NCBI GenBank assembly: GCA_019187365.1
Contig: JABARE010000002.1
Span: forward strand, 146,687-210,686
DNA: 64,000 nucleotides
Direction of reading: 5' to 3'
From: Saprospiraceae bacterium
GTDB taxonomy: Bacteria; Bacteroidota; Bacteroidia; Chitinophagales; Saprospiraceae
The first letter of the stretch is position 1. Each line of letters opens with the position of its first letter. A program made the translations under genes and the position numbers. Under the pieces are notes generated by a model that was not told the origin of the DNA, searched no databases, and worked only from the letters and a program-made list of their open reading frames with translations. Shown here in pieces: positions 9,654 through 16,638 of this stretch.

Positions 9654-10289
9654 ATGGCGGCAGGTAAAGGTAAATTCGTGGGCTTTGCAATAGCATGTTG
9701 TTGTGTACTTGCCTGCAAAGAGAGCCGGACCATCGAGACCCGTTACGAAACCGGAGAGCGCCACGAGGTGTACGACGTGCTGGTCACCGATACCGGCGAG
9801 GTGCGCCACGGCAAGTACGAGCGGTTCGATCCTTCCGGCGCTCTGCTGGAACGTTCCACATACGACTTGGGCAGAATTCATGGTTTGCGTCAGTTGTTCG
9901 AGAACGGCGTGCTGAAAAGCGAGGAAACCCGGGTTTACGACCGCTACCACGGGCCGTACATTGCCTATTATACGGATGGCACGCACGAGCTTGAGGCCGA
10001 TTATTCCGAAGACGAAATGACAGGAGAGGTGCACGTGTTCTACCCTTCTGGAAAAATAAAGGAAAAGGTTACTTTCGAACACAATGCGGAATGGGGGCCG
10101 TTTGAAGAGTATTACGAAAACGGCAGAACCAAAGCCAAGGGCACTTACCGGCAAAGTGAAGGGCCTGTGGAGCATGGTGAATTGAAATTGTTTGATTCTG
10201 CCGGTCAACTCGTGCGAACGCTTCATTGCGACATGGGTAGGTGTACAACCATATGGAAAAGAGATACAGCATCGCAGTTGCCCTTTTAA
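9654..10289 (+). CDS. YwqK-like lipoprotein with MORN-variant repeats
   Basis: From the ATG at 9654 (MAAGKGKFVGFAIA) the protein is about 211 aa. A hydrophobic leader ends in LACKE, a plausible lipobox. The rest is built of 20-25-residue repeats of the form HGKYERFDPSGALLERSTYD, GPYIAYYTDG and GPFEEYYENGRTKAKGTY. These resemble the antiparallel beta-hairpin MORN-variant repeats of the YwqK family. Such proteins are surface or envelope proteins of unknown function in Bacteroidota. Its 3' end overlaps the porQ start by about 37 nt, so the two are probably coupled. Confidence 0.7.
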   Translation: MAAGKGKFVGFAIACCCVLACKESRTIETRYETGERHEVYDVLVTDTGEVRHGKYERFDPSGALLERSTYDLGRIHGLRQLFENGVLKSEETRVYDRYHGPYIAYYTDGTHELEADYSEDEMTGEVHVFYPSGKIKEKVTFEHNAEWGPFEEYYENGRTKAKGTYRQSEGPVEHGELKLFDSAGQLVRTLHCDMGRCTTIWKRDTASQLPF

Positions 10290-11317
10290 TGTGTGTGCTG
10301 ACCGGCGGGAGGCTGTCGGCGCAGACGGGTGGGCGGGAAGTTTTTCCGTTTTTGCAAGCTTCTCCGGGAGCCCGGGTGGCGGCCCTCGGAGGCATGCCCG
10401 TTTCCTGGCGTGCCGGTGATCCGGGGGCGGCCTTTCTCAACCCGTCGCTGCTCACTTCCGATATGAGCGGCTCCCTTCAGTTCAGCAGCACCTCATACTT
10501 TGCCGACGTACGGCTCGGGCACTTTAGCTATGTACATGCCATCGATTCCAACCGGTATACCCTGATGGCCGGAGTGCATTATGCGCGGTACGGAGACATT
10601 CCCCGGACAGATGTGTACGACGTTCAAGGCGGTCAGTTCAGGGCTTCAGATGCAGATTTTTACCTTTCTGCTTCCCGCGCATTTCGGGAGCGCATCATCG
10701 TTGGAGCCGGCATTCACTACATTCACTCCACCCTGGACGCCCATCAATCTCAGGGTCTGGCGTTTTCTGCCGGCGTTTCGTATGCAAACCCGGAACGGCA
10801 TTATGGTTTGAGCCTGGTGTTGCGGAACGCGGGATTCCAACTGTCTCCCTACCATCAGCTTCGCGAAGCGCTTCCACTGGAAGTGCAACTCGGCTTCTCA
10901 AAGAAGTTGAAGCATCTGCCCCTCATTTACCACCTCGGTTTCCGCCACATCGAAAGATGGAACCTGCGCTACGACGATCCCGATCTCAGCGATGGCGACC
11001 TGCTTTTTGGTGAGGAAGAGGAACCCGGAGCTTTTGACCGAACCCTGAGCAATCTGATGCGCCACCTCGTTCTGGGCGTCGAACTCAACATCGGCAAACG
11101 GGAAAACTTCTCGCTCCGATTGGGATATAACCACCTGCGCAACCGCGATCTGTCCGTAGCCGATTACCGCAGCCTGAGCGGACTCTCGGGTGGATTTGGC
11201 ATCCGCATTTACAAATTCCGCTTTGAATACGCTTACTCGGGATACCACATCGCCGGAGGCAGCAGCCAGATCAGCATTCGCACCAACCTCCAACAACTGT
11301 TTGGGCGCGACATGTAA
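10253..11317 (+). CDS. porQ: Type IX secretion system protein PorQ
   Basis: From the ATG at 10253 the protein is 354 aa with a signal peptide (MEKRYSIAVALLMCVLTGGRLSAQ). The PorQ hallmark FPFLQASPGARVAALGG follows, then an outer-membrane beta-barrel with alternating aromatic strands through residue 354. PorQ works with the PorU-PorV-PorZ attachment machinery that handles T9SS cargo at the surface. T9SS sorting domains on the proteins at 23.5-25.2 and 57.5-58.7 kb show the system has cargo in this genome. The preferred start is the second in-frame Met because the signal peptide begins there. Confidence 0.82.
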   Translation: MEKRYSIAVALLMCVLTGGRLSAQTGGREVFPFLQASPGARVAALGGMPVSWRAGDPGAAFLNPSLLTSDMSGSLQFSSTSYFADVRLGHFSYVHAIDSNRYTLMAGVHYARYGDIPRTDVYDVQGGQFRASDADFYLSASRAFRERIIVGAGIHYIHSTLDAHQSQGLAFSAGVSYANPERHYGLSLVLRNAGFQLSPYHQLREALPLEVQLGFSKKLKHLPLIYHLGFRHIERWNLRYDDPDLSDGDLLFGEEEEPGAFDRTLSNLMRHLVLGVELNIGKRENFSLRLGYNHLRNRDLSVADYRSLSGLSGGFGIRIYKFRFEYAYSGYHIAGGSSQISIRTNLQQLFGRDM

Positions 11318-11431
11318 AAGAGTACGGAATATATTTCTGAACTAAACCGGTGCCGGCAGAACGGCATGAAGAGAACTCTTTGTGGTCAGAAAGGAAAATC
11401 CGCTTTACCCTTCGCGAGCACCTGAAATGGC

Positions 11432-12418
11432 TTATTCCTCCTCTTCCTCTTCCCTTCTCCTCTTTTCGTCGTGCCGGTCGTAGGCCCTCAGGATATCCTT
11501 GACGAGGCGGTGGCGGACGACATCCTCGTTGTCGAGGTAAATGGTATCAATGCCAAATATGTTTTGCAACAGCCTGGTAGCCTGCCGCAGTCCGGAAACC
11601 TGCTTGTAGGGAAGGTCGATTTGGGACAGGTCGCCCGTAATGATGCATTTGGCCGAAGGGCCTATTCGGGTGAGAAACATTTTCAACTGCAGCGGTGTAC
11701 AGTTTTGTGCCTCGTCGAGAATGATAAAAGCGTGGTCCAGGGTGCGCCCCCGCATAAAGGCGAGCGGGGCGATCTCGATCACCCGGTTCTCCATCAGTTG
11801 CGCCAGCCGCTCGGCAGGGATCATGTCGTCGAGGGCATCGTAAAGCGGCCTCAGGTAGGGATCAATTTTTTCTTTGAGGTCTCCCGGAAGGAAGCCCAGG
11901 TTTTCTCCAGCCTCAATGGCAGGGCGCGTGAGGATGATCTTTTTGACTTCGCGGTTTTTGAGCGCGCGAACCGCCAGGGCCACGGCGGTGTAAGTCTTCC
12001 CCGTACCTGCCGGGCCAATGGCGAACACCACGTCGCTTACCGAACTGGCCTGCACCATGCGTTGCTGATTTTTGGTGCGCGCATAGATGACCCTGCCATC
12101 CCGGCCCTGAACGAGTATGGTCTTGTTTTCGCCCGCAGCCTGCTGTTGCTGAAAGGGGTTTTCCCCCGAAAGCAGATCCTCCACGGTCTGCACTGGCAGT
12201 TCCTTGCGTTCTCGCAGCCAGCGCACCATGGTTTCCATCTTTTCTTTGACCGCCTGGGTGTCTTTTTTCTTCCCGGATATTTTGATCAGGGAACCCCGCG
12301 AAGTGATGGTGGCGTCGGGGTAGGATCGGCGGATCAGGTTTAGCTTGCTGTTGTTCTCTCCGAACAGTTCGACGGGATCGAGGTTTTCTACGGTGAGAAT
12401 GATTTCACTCTGTGACAA
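11432..12418 (-). CDS. phoH: PhoH family ATPase
   Basis: A 328-aa cytoplasmic P-loop protein starting with TTG ([21 protein letters not shown]). An N-terminal KH-like region (20-75) precedes the PhoH domain. Walker A is GPAGTGKT (135-142); Walker B is FIILDEAQ (231-238), followed by the [17 protein letters not shown] sensor segment. PhoH-like (YbeZ) proteins are RNA-associated ATPases linked to ribosome and RNA metabolism. The acidic/basic tail [14 protein letters not shown] is low complexity. It converges with porQ. Confidence 0.9.
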   Translation of the reverse strand: MSQSEIILTVENLDPVELFGENNSKLNLIRRSYPDATITSRGSLIKISGKKKDTQAVKEKMETMVRWLRERKELPVQTVEDLLSGENPFQQQQAAGENKTILVQGRDGRVIYARTKNQQRMVQASSVSDVVFAIGPAGTGKTYTAVALAVRALKNREVKKIILTRPAIEAGENLGFLPGDLKEKIDPYLRPLYDALDDMIPAERLAQLMENRVIEIAPLAFMRGRTLDHAFIILDEAQNCTPLQLKMFLTRIGPSAKCIITGDLSQIDLPYKQVSGLRQATRLLQNIFGIDTIYLDNEDVVRHRLVKDILRAYDRHDEKRRREEEEEE

Positions 12419-12545
12419 ATATTTTAGGTTTAACCGGTTTTTAAAATAGTTGCAACAAACTTACGGAAAAATAATTCACTTTGGCCTGGTAAAAGAGTAG
12501 CCGGGTTGCCCGCATCGTAAAAACATCATATAAACTTTACATAAG

Positions 12546-12845
12546 ATGATAACGCGCATTGTCAGTATGCAGTTCCGCATCGGGGAATTGGCCCGGTTTT
12601 TGGAGTTATTCGCGGATGTCCGGGAGCGAATCGTGCATTTTCCAGGCTGCCTCGCGCTGTCCCTGCACCGGAATGCTGTTTGTGAGGAGCAACTCTTTAC
12701 GATCAGTCTGTGGGAAAGCCACGAAGCCCTCGAAGCCTACCGGAGCTCGGAACTCTTTAAAGACACCTGGATGCAAACCCGTCAACTTTTTTCCTCCCCC
12801 CCAGTTGCCTGGAGCCTTGAGGAAATGCAAGTCTTTCCCAAATAA
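12546..12845 (+). CDS. Antibiotic biosynthesis monooxygenase (ABM) domain protein
   Basis: A 99-aa ferredoxin-fold protein. It shows the ABM pattern: MITRIVSMQFRIGELARFLELF at the N-terminus, PGCLALSLHRNA in the middle, and TISLWESHEALEAYRSSELF. Members are small dimers that act as cofactor-less monooxygenases or haem/quinone-handling enzymes, and many are uncharacterised. It lies 300 bp upstream of the Nod-like gene on the same strand, but the intervening promoter suggests separate regulation. Confidence 0.7.
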   Translation: MITRIVSMQFRIGELARFLELFADVRERIVHFPGCLALSLHRNAVCEEQLFTISLWESHEALEAYRSSELFKDTWMQTRQLFSSPPVAWSLEEMQVFPK

Positions 12846-13145
12846 GGGGATTCAATGCACCGCTGAAGGGATGAACGACAACGGCCGGGACCGGTTTGAA
12901 AAAATTAATAGGCTGATTTTAAGTTAAATACGCTTTAGAATGAATGCGTATTCGCGAATTGTTTAAAAAAACTGCACAAAAATTTTGAGGCTCCGCATAA
13001 TTTCAGACTATATTTGTCTCAAATACAGGCAGGCCATAACCCCGCGCCTCTATTTAAGATAGTAACACCTTAAATCCTGAATTTGTCACCTTTTTAAATA
13101 ACATTACACTTTCTCAATCTTAAAACGCAATCTAAATCCAAGAGG
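12846..13145 (+). promoter_or_regulatory. Regulatory region and leader of the Nod-like gene
   Basis: A 300-bp gap with three visible elements. An inverted repeat AATACGC/GCGTATT lies at 12928-12953. A -7 box TATATTTG lies at 13009-13016, inside an operator-like inverted repeat (13002-13022). A roughly 120-nt untranslated leader follows, ending in AGAGG just before the ATG. No coding potential was seen. Confidence 0.6.
13002..13022 (+). promoter_or_regulatory. Candidate Rrf2/NsrR-type operator over the nod promoter
   Basis: Arms TTCAGAC and GTCTCAA (six of seven bases complementary) flank the promoter core TATATTT. The site resembles the perfect inverted repeat in front of the Rrf2 gene at 15926-15945; both share the TTsAGAy/rTCTCAA half-sites and cover a TATATTTG box. 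Centre spacing differs by one base (7 versus 6). Binding is inferred. Confidence 0.5.
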
Positions 13146-15563
13146 ATGGAAACTAATGGTCAAAATGGGCATCAGAATGGTTCACTCCGGTCGCGGAGCA
13201 TGAATTACATCATGAATACGAAGAATTGGCGGGGTCCGCTGATCTTCATATTCATCATTAGCCTGCTGGGAGTAGGCATGATCGGATTCCAAACGTACGT
13301 GGATGCACCGCCGATGGCCGGATTCAAAGACGACCAGGGCAAGGTGCTGTTCGATTACGAAACCATCGTGCGCGGACAAGAGGTCTTTCACGAAAAGGCG
13401 CTGATGGAGTACGGTAGCTACTTCGGAGATGGCGCCCAGAGGGGTCCGGATTTTACGGCCGAGGCCCTGAACGTCATGGCAAAGCGCATGAACGAGTTTT
13501 ATGCTGCCGAAGTCAAAGCCAAAACGGGTGTTGAACCCGACGAGTTTATGCAAAAGCAGCTCGCAGAGCGCGTGAAGAAGGAGTTGAAGCAAAACACCTA
13601 CAACAAAGGCGAGAACCTGGTCGCACTCAACGCCGCACAGACGTATGCTTATCAGGGAGTTGTGAAATACTACCAGGATTTTTACATCGACAACAACGAC
13701 GGCAAAGGATTCCCTCCAAAGAACTTCCTCACCGATCGCAACCGCGTTTCCGACCTGGCTTCTTTCTTTTTCTGGGGAGCCTGGGTATGCGTGGTGGAGC
13801 GCCCCGGAAACGATTTTAGCTATACTCATAACTGGCCCTACGATCCTTATGCAGGAAACACGCCAACCTCTCCCGTCATCCTGTGGAGCGTACTTGGCAT
13901 GCTGGCCTTTGTGCTGATGTGCGGTATCGTGCTCTATTTCATCGGACAGTACAACCAGTTGCCGAACAAATTTTTCAAACCTCCAAAGAGAGACCTGTTT
14001 ACAGTGGAGCGCGTGGCCAATTTCAAACCCACGCCTTCCCAGAAAGCATCCTACAAGTTTTTTGCAGTAGCCATTCTCCTCTTTGCCGTTCAGGTGGTGG
14101 GAGGACTGGTCACGCTGAATGACTTCATCAACTGGCTTGGCTTTGTCGGCATCAACGTCGCAGACAGCCTACCGGTCAACATCCCCAGAACCTGGCACAT
14201 TATGCTGTCGCTGTACTGGATCTCCACCTGCTGGATCGCTTCTTCCATCTTCATTTTGCCGATCCTCGCCAAAAAGGAAGTCTCAGGACAGTTACCCCTC
14301 ATCAATACCCTGTTTGCCGGCCTCTTTATTTTGGTAGCCGGTTCGCTGGTGGGCATGACCCTCGGCCCACTCGGCATGATGGGCGAATGGTGGTATTGGT
14401 TCGGACACCAGGGTTGGGAATTCGTCGATTTTGGAAAAGCATTCCAGGTGTTGCTGATGGGCATCTTTGCCCTGTGGATCGTCGTGGTTTACCGCGGCCT
14501 TCGCCCGGCTTTCGTAAAGGGAGAACCCTGGTCGCTTCCCAAATGGATCATGTATTCCGTTGTTGGCATTCCGCTGCTCTTCCTTTCGGGATTTGTCGCT
14601 CAGCCGGACACCAATTTCGTCATAGCCGACTTCTGGCGCTGGATGGTCATCCACATGTGGGTTGAAGCATTCTTTGAAGTATTTATTACGGTGATCGTTT
14701 CCTATCTCATGGTGCTCATGGGGCTGGTCAGCCGCAACGCAGCGATCCGCGTAGTGTATTTCGCTACCATACTTTTCCTCGGAACGGGCTTGCTCGGCAT
14801 TTCGCACAACTTCTACTGGAATGCCAAACCCGTTGCCACCATGGCATTGGGCAGCGTGTTTTCCACCCTGCAGTTTGTACCGCTGATCCTTCTGACCGTA
14901 GAGGCATGGCGCTTTAAAAACATGCCCCGCCTGGCAGTTGGCGATGTGGGCCACGACCAGATTAAAGGATTTGGATTTCCTGAGGTGTTCAAGTTCCTCA
15001 TCGCGGTGAACTTCTGGAACTTCTTCGGAGCGGGTGTACTCGGGATCATCATCAACCTCCCGATCATGAACTATTTCGAACACGGTACCTACCTCACCGT
15101 TAACCATGCCCACGCCGCCCTGATGGGAGTTTATGGTAACGTGTCCATTGCTGCGCTTTTGTTCGCAAGCCGCCTCATCATCAAACCGGCAGCCTGGAAC
15201 GAAAAAGTGTTGAATATTTCCTTCTGGTCCATCAACATCGGTCTGATGCTCATGGTCATTCTCGACCTGTTCCCGGCTGGTTCCATCCAGTTTAAGGCAG
15301 TGGTCGAGCAGGGTCTCTGGTATGGCCGTTCCTCCGAGTTCATGGATTATGGCATCTTCAAGTCGTTGACCTGGATGCGCGGCATCGGTGCCGTCGTCTT
15401 CTTCTTCGGCGGTGTCATCCCGATCACCTGGTTTATCGTCAGCCGCTGGAATTCTTTGAAAACCAAGACGGCAGACATCCTCGAGATGGACGAAACCATC
15501 TCCATGGAAATCCAGGGCAAGATCAAGGAAGAGCCCATCGACGAGGCCGAATACGTCAAGTAA
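13146..15563 (+). CDS. nod: Putative nitric oxide dismutase (Nod), NorB/qNOR family
   Basis: An 805-aa membrane haem-copper family protein of qNOR architecture: an N-terminal helix, a periplasmic cytochrome-c-like domain without a haem c motif, then about 13 transmembrane helices. Haem ligands are present: His351 (RTWHIMLSLYW) and His654/His656 (NHAHAALMG). The FeB site has His503, Glu507 and Glu511 (HMWVEAFFEVF) and His554, but the next residue is Asn555 (GISHNFYWNAKP) where NO reductases have a second His. The quinol-site residues of qNOR (His and Glu of AHYxxE, Asp of RxPGD) align with Leu324, Ile328 and Ala749. Loss of the quinol site plus His-to-Asn at FeB is the published signature of Nod, proposed to convert 2 NO to N2 and O2. 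Automated tools would call it norB. The Nod assignment is a motif-based inference. Confidence 0.8.
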   Translation: METNGQNGHQNGSLRSRSMNYIMNTKNWRGPLIFIFIISLLGVGMIGFQTYVDAPPMAGFKDDQGKVLFDYETIVRGQEVFHEKALMEYGSYFGDGAQRGPDFTAEALNVMAKRMNEFYAAEVKAKTGVEPDEFMQKQLAERVKKELKQNTYNKGENLVALNAAQTYAYQGVVKYYQDFYIDNNDGKGFPPKNFLTDRNRVSDLASFFFWGAWVCVVERPGNDFSYTHNWPYDPYAGNTPTSPVILWSVLGMLAFVLMCGIVLYFIGQYNQLPNKFFKPPKRDLFTVERVANFKPTPSQKASYKFFAVAILLFAVQVVGGLVTLNDFINWLGFVGINVADSLPVNIPRTWHIMLSLYWISTCWIASSIFILPILAKKEVSGQLPLINTLFAGLFILVAGSLVGMTLGPLGMMGEWWYWFGHQGWEFVDFGKAFQVLLMGIFALWIVVVYRGLRPAFVKGEPWSLPKWIMYSVVGIPLLFLSGFVAQPDTNFVIADFWRWMVIHMWVEAFFEVFITVIVSYLMVLMGLVSRNAAIRVVYFATILFLGTGLLGISHNFYWNAKPVATMALGSVFSTLQFVPLILLTVEAWRFKNMPRLAVGDVGHDQIKGFGFPEVFKFLIAVNFWNFFGAGVLGIIINLPIMNYFEHGTYLTVNHAHAALMGVYGNVSIAALLFASRLIIKPAAWNEKVLNISFWSINIGLMLMVILDLFPAGSIQFKAVVEQGLWYGRSSEFMDYGIFKSLTWMRGIGAVVFFFGGVIPITWFIVSRWNSLKTKTADILEMDETISMEIQGKIKEEPIDEAEYVK

Positions 15564-15619
15564 GGAACCCGTCGTTCCTTTTCCGGCGACTGAGCCGGGT
15601 TGAGGGCTAAAGTAATTTG

Positions 15620-15664
15620 AGTGCCTTCCAGGCGACAGAAATCGCCGGAAGGCACTTTTTTTTT
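15620..15664 (+). terminator. Rho-independent terminator after the Nod-like gene
   Basis: AGTGCCTTCC pairs with GGAAGGCACT and encloses a second short stem GGCGA/TCGCC. It is followed directly by nine to ten T. A strong, well-formed terminator that separates nod from the downstream regulator gene. Confidence 0.92.
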
Positions 15665-15920
15665 GCAAAGTCAACGCCGCCCCCCGAACGCGGAACCTTT
15701 TCCGGAATTCAATGGGAGGGGCTCCTGGCCAAAACTATTTTTCCACATTCAAGCCTATGGTTAACCCACCCCCTGGAAAGATGCAAGTTTCTGATTTTGA
15801 TGAGATTAATGCCGGGCGTCGGCCGGGGGGACCAGCATCTGAAAGAGTTTTTTAACAACCGGAGAAGTCATTGACGAACCCCAGGCGGAGCAAGAAGGGA
15901 ATCAAATTATAAAAAATCAT

Positions 15921-15945
15921 TATATTTGAGATTCGAAAATCTCAA
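15921..15945 (+). promoter_or_regulatory. Promoter and perfect inverted-repeat operator of the Rrf2 gene
   Basis: The -7 box TATATTTG (15921-15928) overlaps a perfect inverted repeat: TTGAGATT (15926-15933), a 4-nt centre, AATCTCAA (15938-15945). The ATG is 12 nt further on. The layout suggests autorepression by the Rrf2 protein. Confidence 0.65.
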
Positions 15946-15956
15946 TCGTCTCCGTC

Positions 15957-16388
15957 ATGCGCACCTTATCCAGAGCAACCATCTATTGTCTACGGGCGCT
16001 GATCTATGTGGCCTCCAGGAATGAGAAGGATAAATATGTCAGCATCGGTCAGATCTCTGAGGAGCTGCACATTTCATTTCACTTTCTGACCAAAACCTTT
16101 CAGACGCTGACCCAGCAGGGACTGCTGACCAGTCACCGTGGCCCCCAGGGAGGGATCATGCTCAACAAACCCGTGGAGGAGATTTTCCTGATTGACATTG
16201 TACTCATGCTCGAGGGCCAAAACTTTTTCGATAAATGTCTGCTGGGCCTTCCCGGTTGTGGGGAAGCCGAACCCTGTCCGGTGCACAACTTCTGGAAGGA
16301 CGTAAAAGGAGCGCTCAAAAAGGAGTTTGAAGAGACCTCTCTTGCCGATTTAGCGGCCGGAATTGCCAACAAGACCATGCGCATATAA
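15957..16388 (+). CDS. Rrf2-family Fe-S transcription regulator (NsrR-like)
   Basis: A 143-aa regulator. The N-terminal winged helix (residues 1-70) shows the Rrf2 pattern: YCLRALIYVAS, VSIGQISEELHISFHFLTKTFQTLTQQGLL, and the wing SHRGPQGGIMLNKP. Three cysteines, Cys94, Cys101 and Cys107 (C-x6-C-x5-C), lie where NsrR/IscR-type members bind an Fe-S cluster. NsrR regulators lose repression when NO damages the cluster. Its position between the Nod-like gene and class III ribonucleotide reductase, with operator-like repeats over its own and the nod promoter, fits an NO sensor. IscR-like or other redox roles cannot be excluded. Confidence 0.82.
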   Translation: MRTLSRATIYCLRALIYVASRNEKDKYVSIGQISEELHISFHFLTKTFQTLTQQGLLTSHRGPQGGIMLNKPVEEIFLIDIVLMLEGQNFFDKCLLGLPGCGEAEPCPVHNFWKDVKGALKKEFEETSLADLAAGIANKTMRI

Positions 16389-16437
16389 TATTAAAAATTT
16401 TTTTGATATGATTTTGAGCTTAAATGGTTCTTTATCT

Positions 16438-16445
16438 TAATTTTG
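16438..16445 (+). promoter_or_regulatory. Bacteroidota -7 promoter box (TAATTTTG) for nrdD
   Basis: Exact TAnnTTTG match 193 nt before the nrdD ATG. Transcription would start near 16450, giving a leader of about 185 nt that holds the structured region described next. Confidence 0.55.
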
Positions 16446-16638
16446 CCCACAGCAAGCCATGATGTTCACAAAGCCTACCCTGCAATATTTGAGAGGAAGT
16501 CCGCGAGGAATCCCCCTCCCGGCCCATGGCTTCCAGTAAGCGGGTGGACCGGCCACCGCTACCCAAACCGATGCTCCTGCGAGGAAAGCAAGACGAAAGC
16601 TTCGAATTTTAATACGTAAAAAACTCAAAACCAACGCG
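16446..16638 (+). ncRNA. Candidate structured leader RNA of nrdD
   Basis: The GC-rich leader can fold into consecutive helices. AAGCCATG (16454-16461) pairs with CATGGCTT (16525-16532), closing a multi-element domain. AGC-GGTGG pairs with CCACC-GCT (16539-16560) with one bulged G. TGCT-CCT pairs with AGG-AA-AGCA (16572-16590). CGAA pairs with TTCG (16594-16604), followed by AATTTT. I cannot match it to a known riboswitch; it lacks the cobalamin riboswitch core and is far too short for RNase P RNA. A regulatory leader is inferred from folding and position only. Confidence 0.4.

Larger units (their letters stand above)
15564..15956 (+). other. Intergenic region: nod terminator and rrf2 promoter
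   Basis: This 393-bp gap contains a strong terminator (15620-15664), about 250 bp with no recognised feature, then the promoter/operator of the Rrf2 gene (15921-15945). Confidence 0.6.

Noticed and set aside
13146..15563. Plain annotation as quinol-dependent nitric oxide reductase (norB)
   Set aside because: The FeB His-to-Asn change and the missing quinol-site residues do not fit a quinol-oxidising reductase.
14292..15674. 460-codon open frame on the minus strand inside the Nod-like gene
   Set aside because: It is antisense to a clearly conserved membrane protein, has no recognisable domain, and reflects the GC-biased third positions of the real gene.
16480..16620. RNase P RNA, suggested by GAGGAAGTCCG in the nrdD leader
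   Set aside because: Only one short stretch resembles the RNase P core; the element is far too short and lacks the other conserved blocks.
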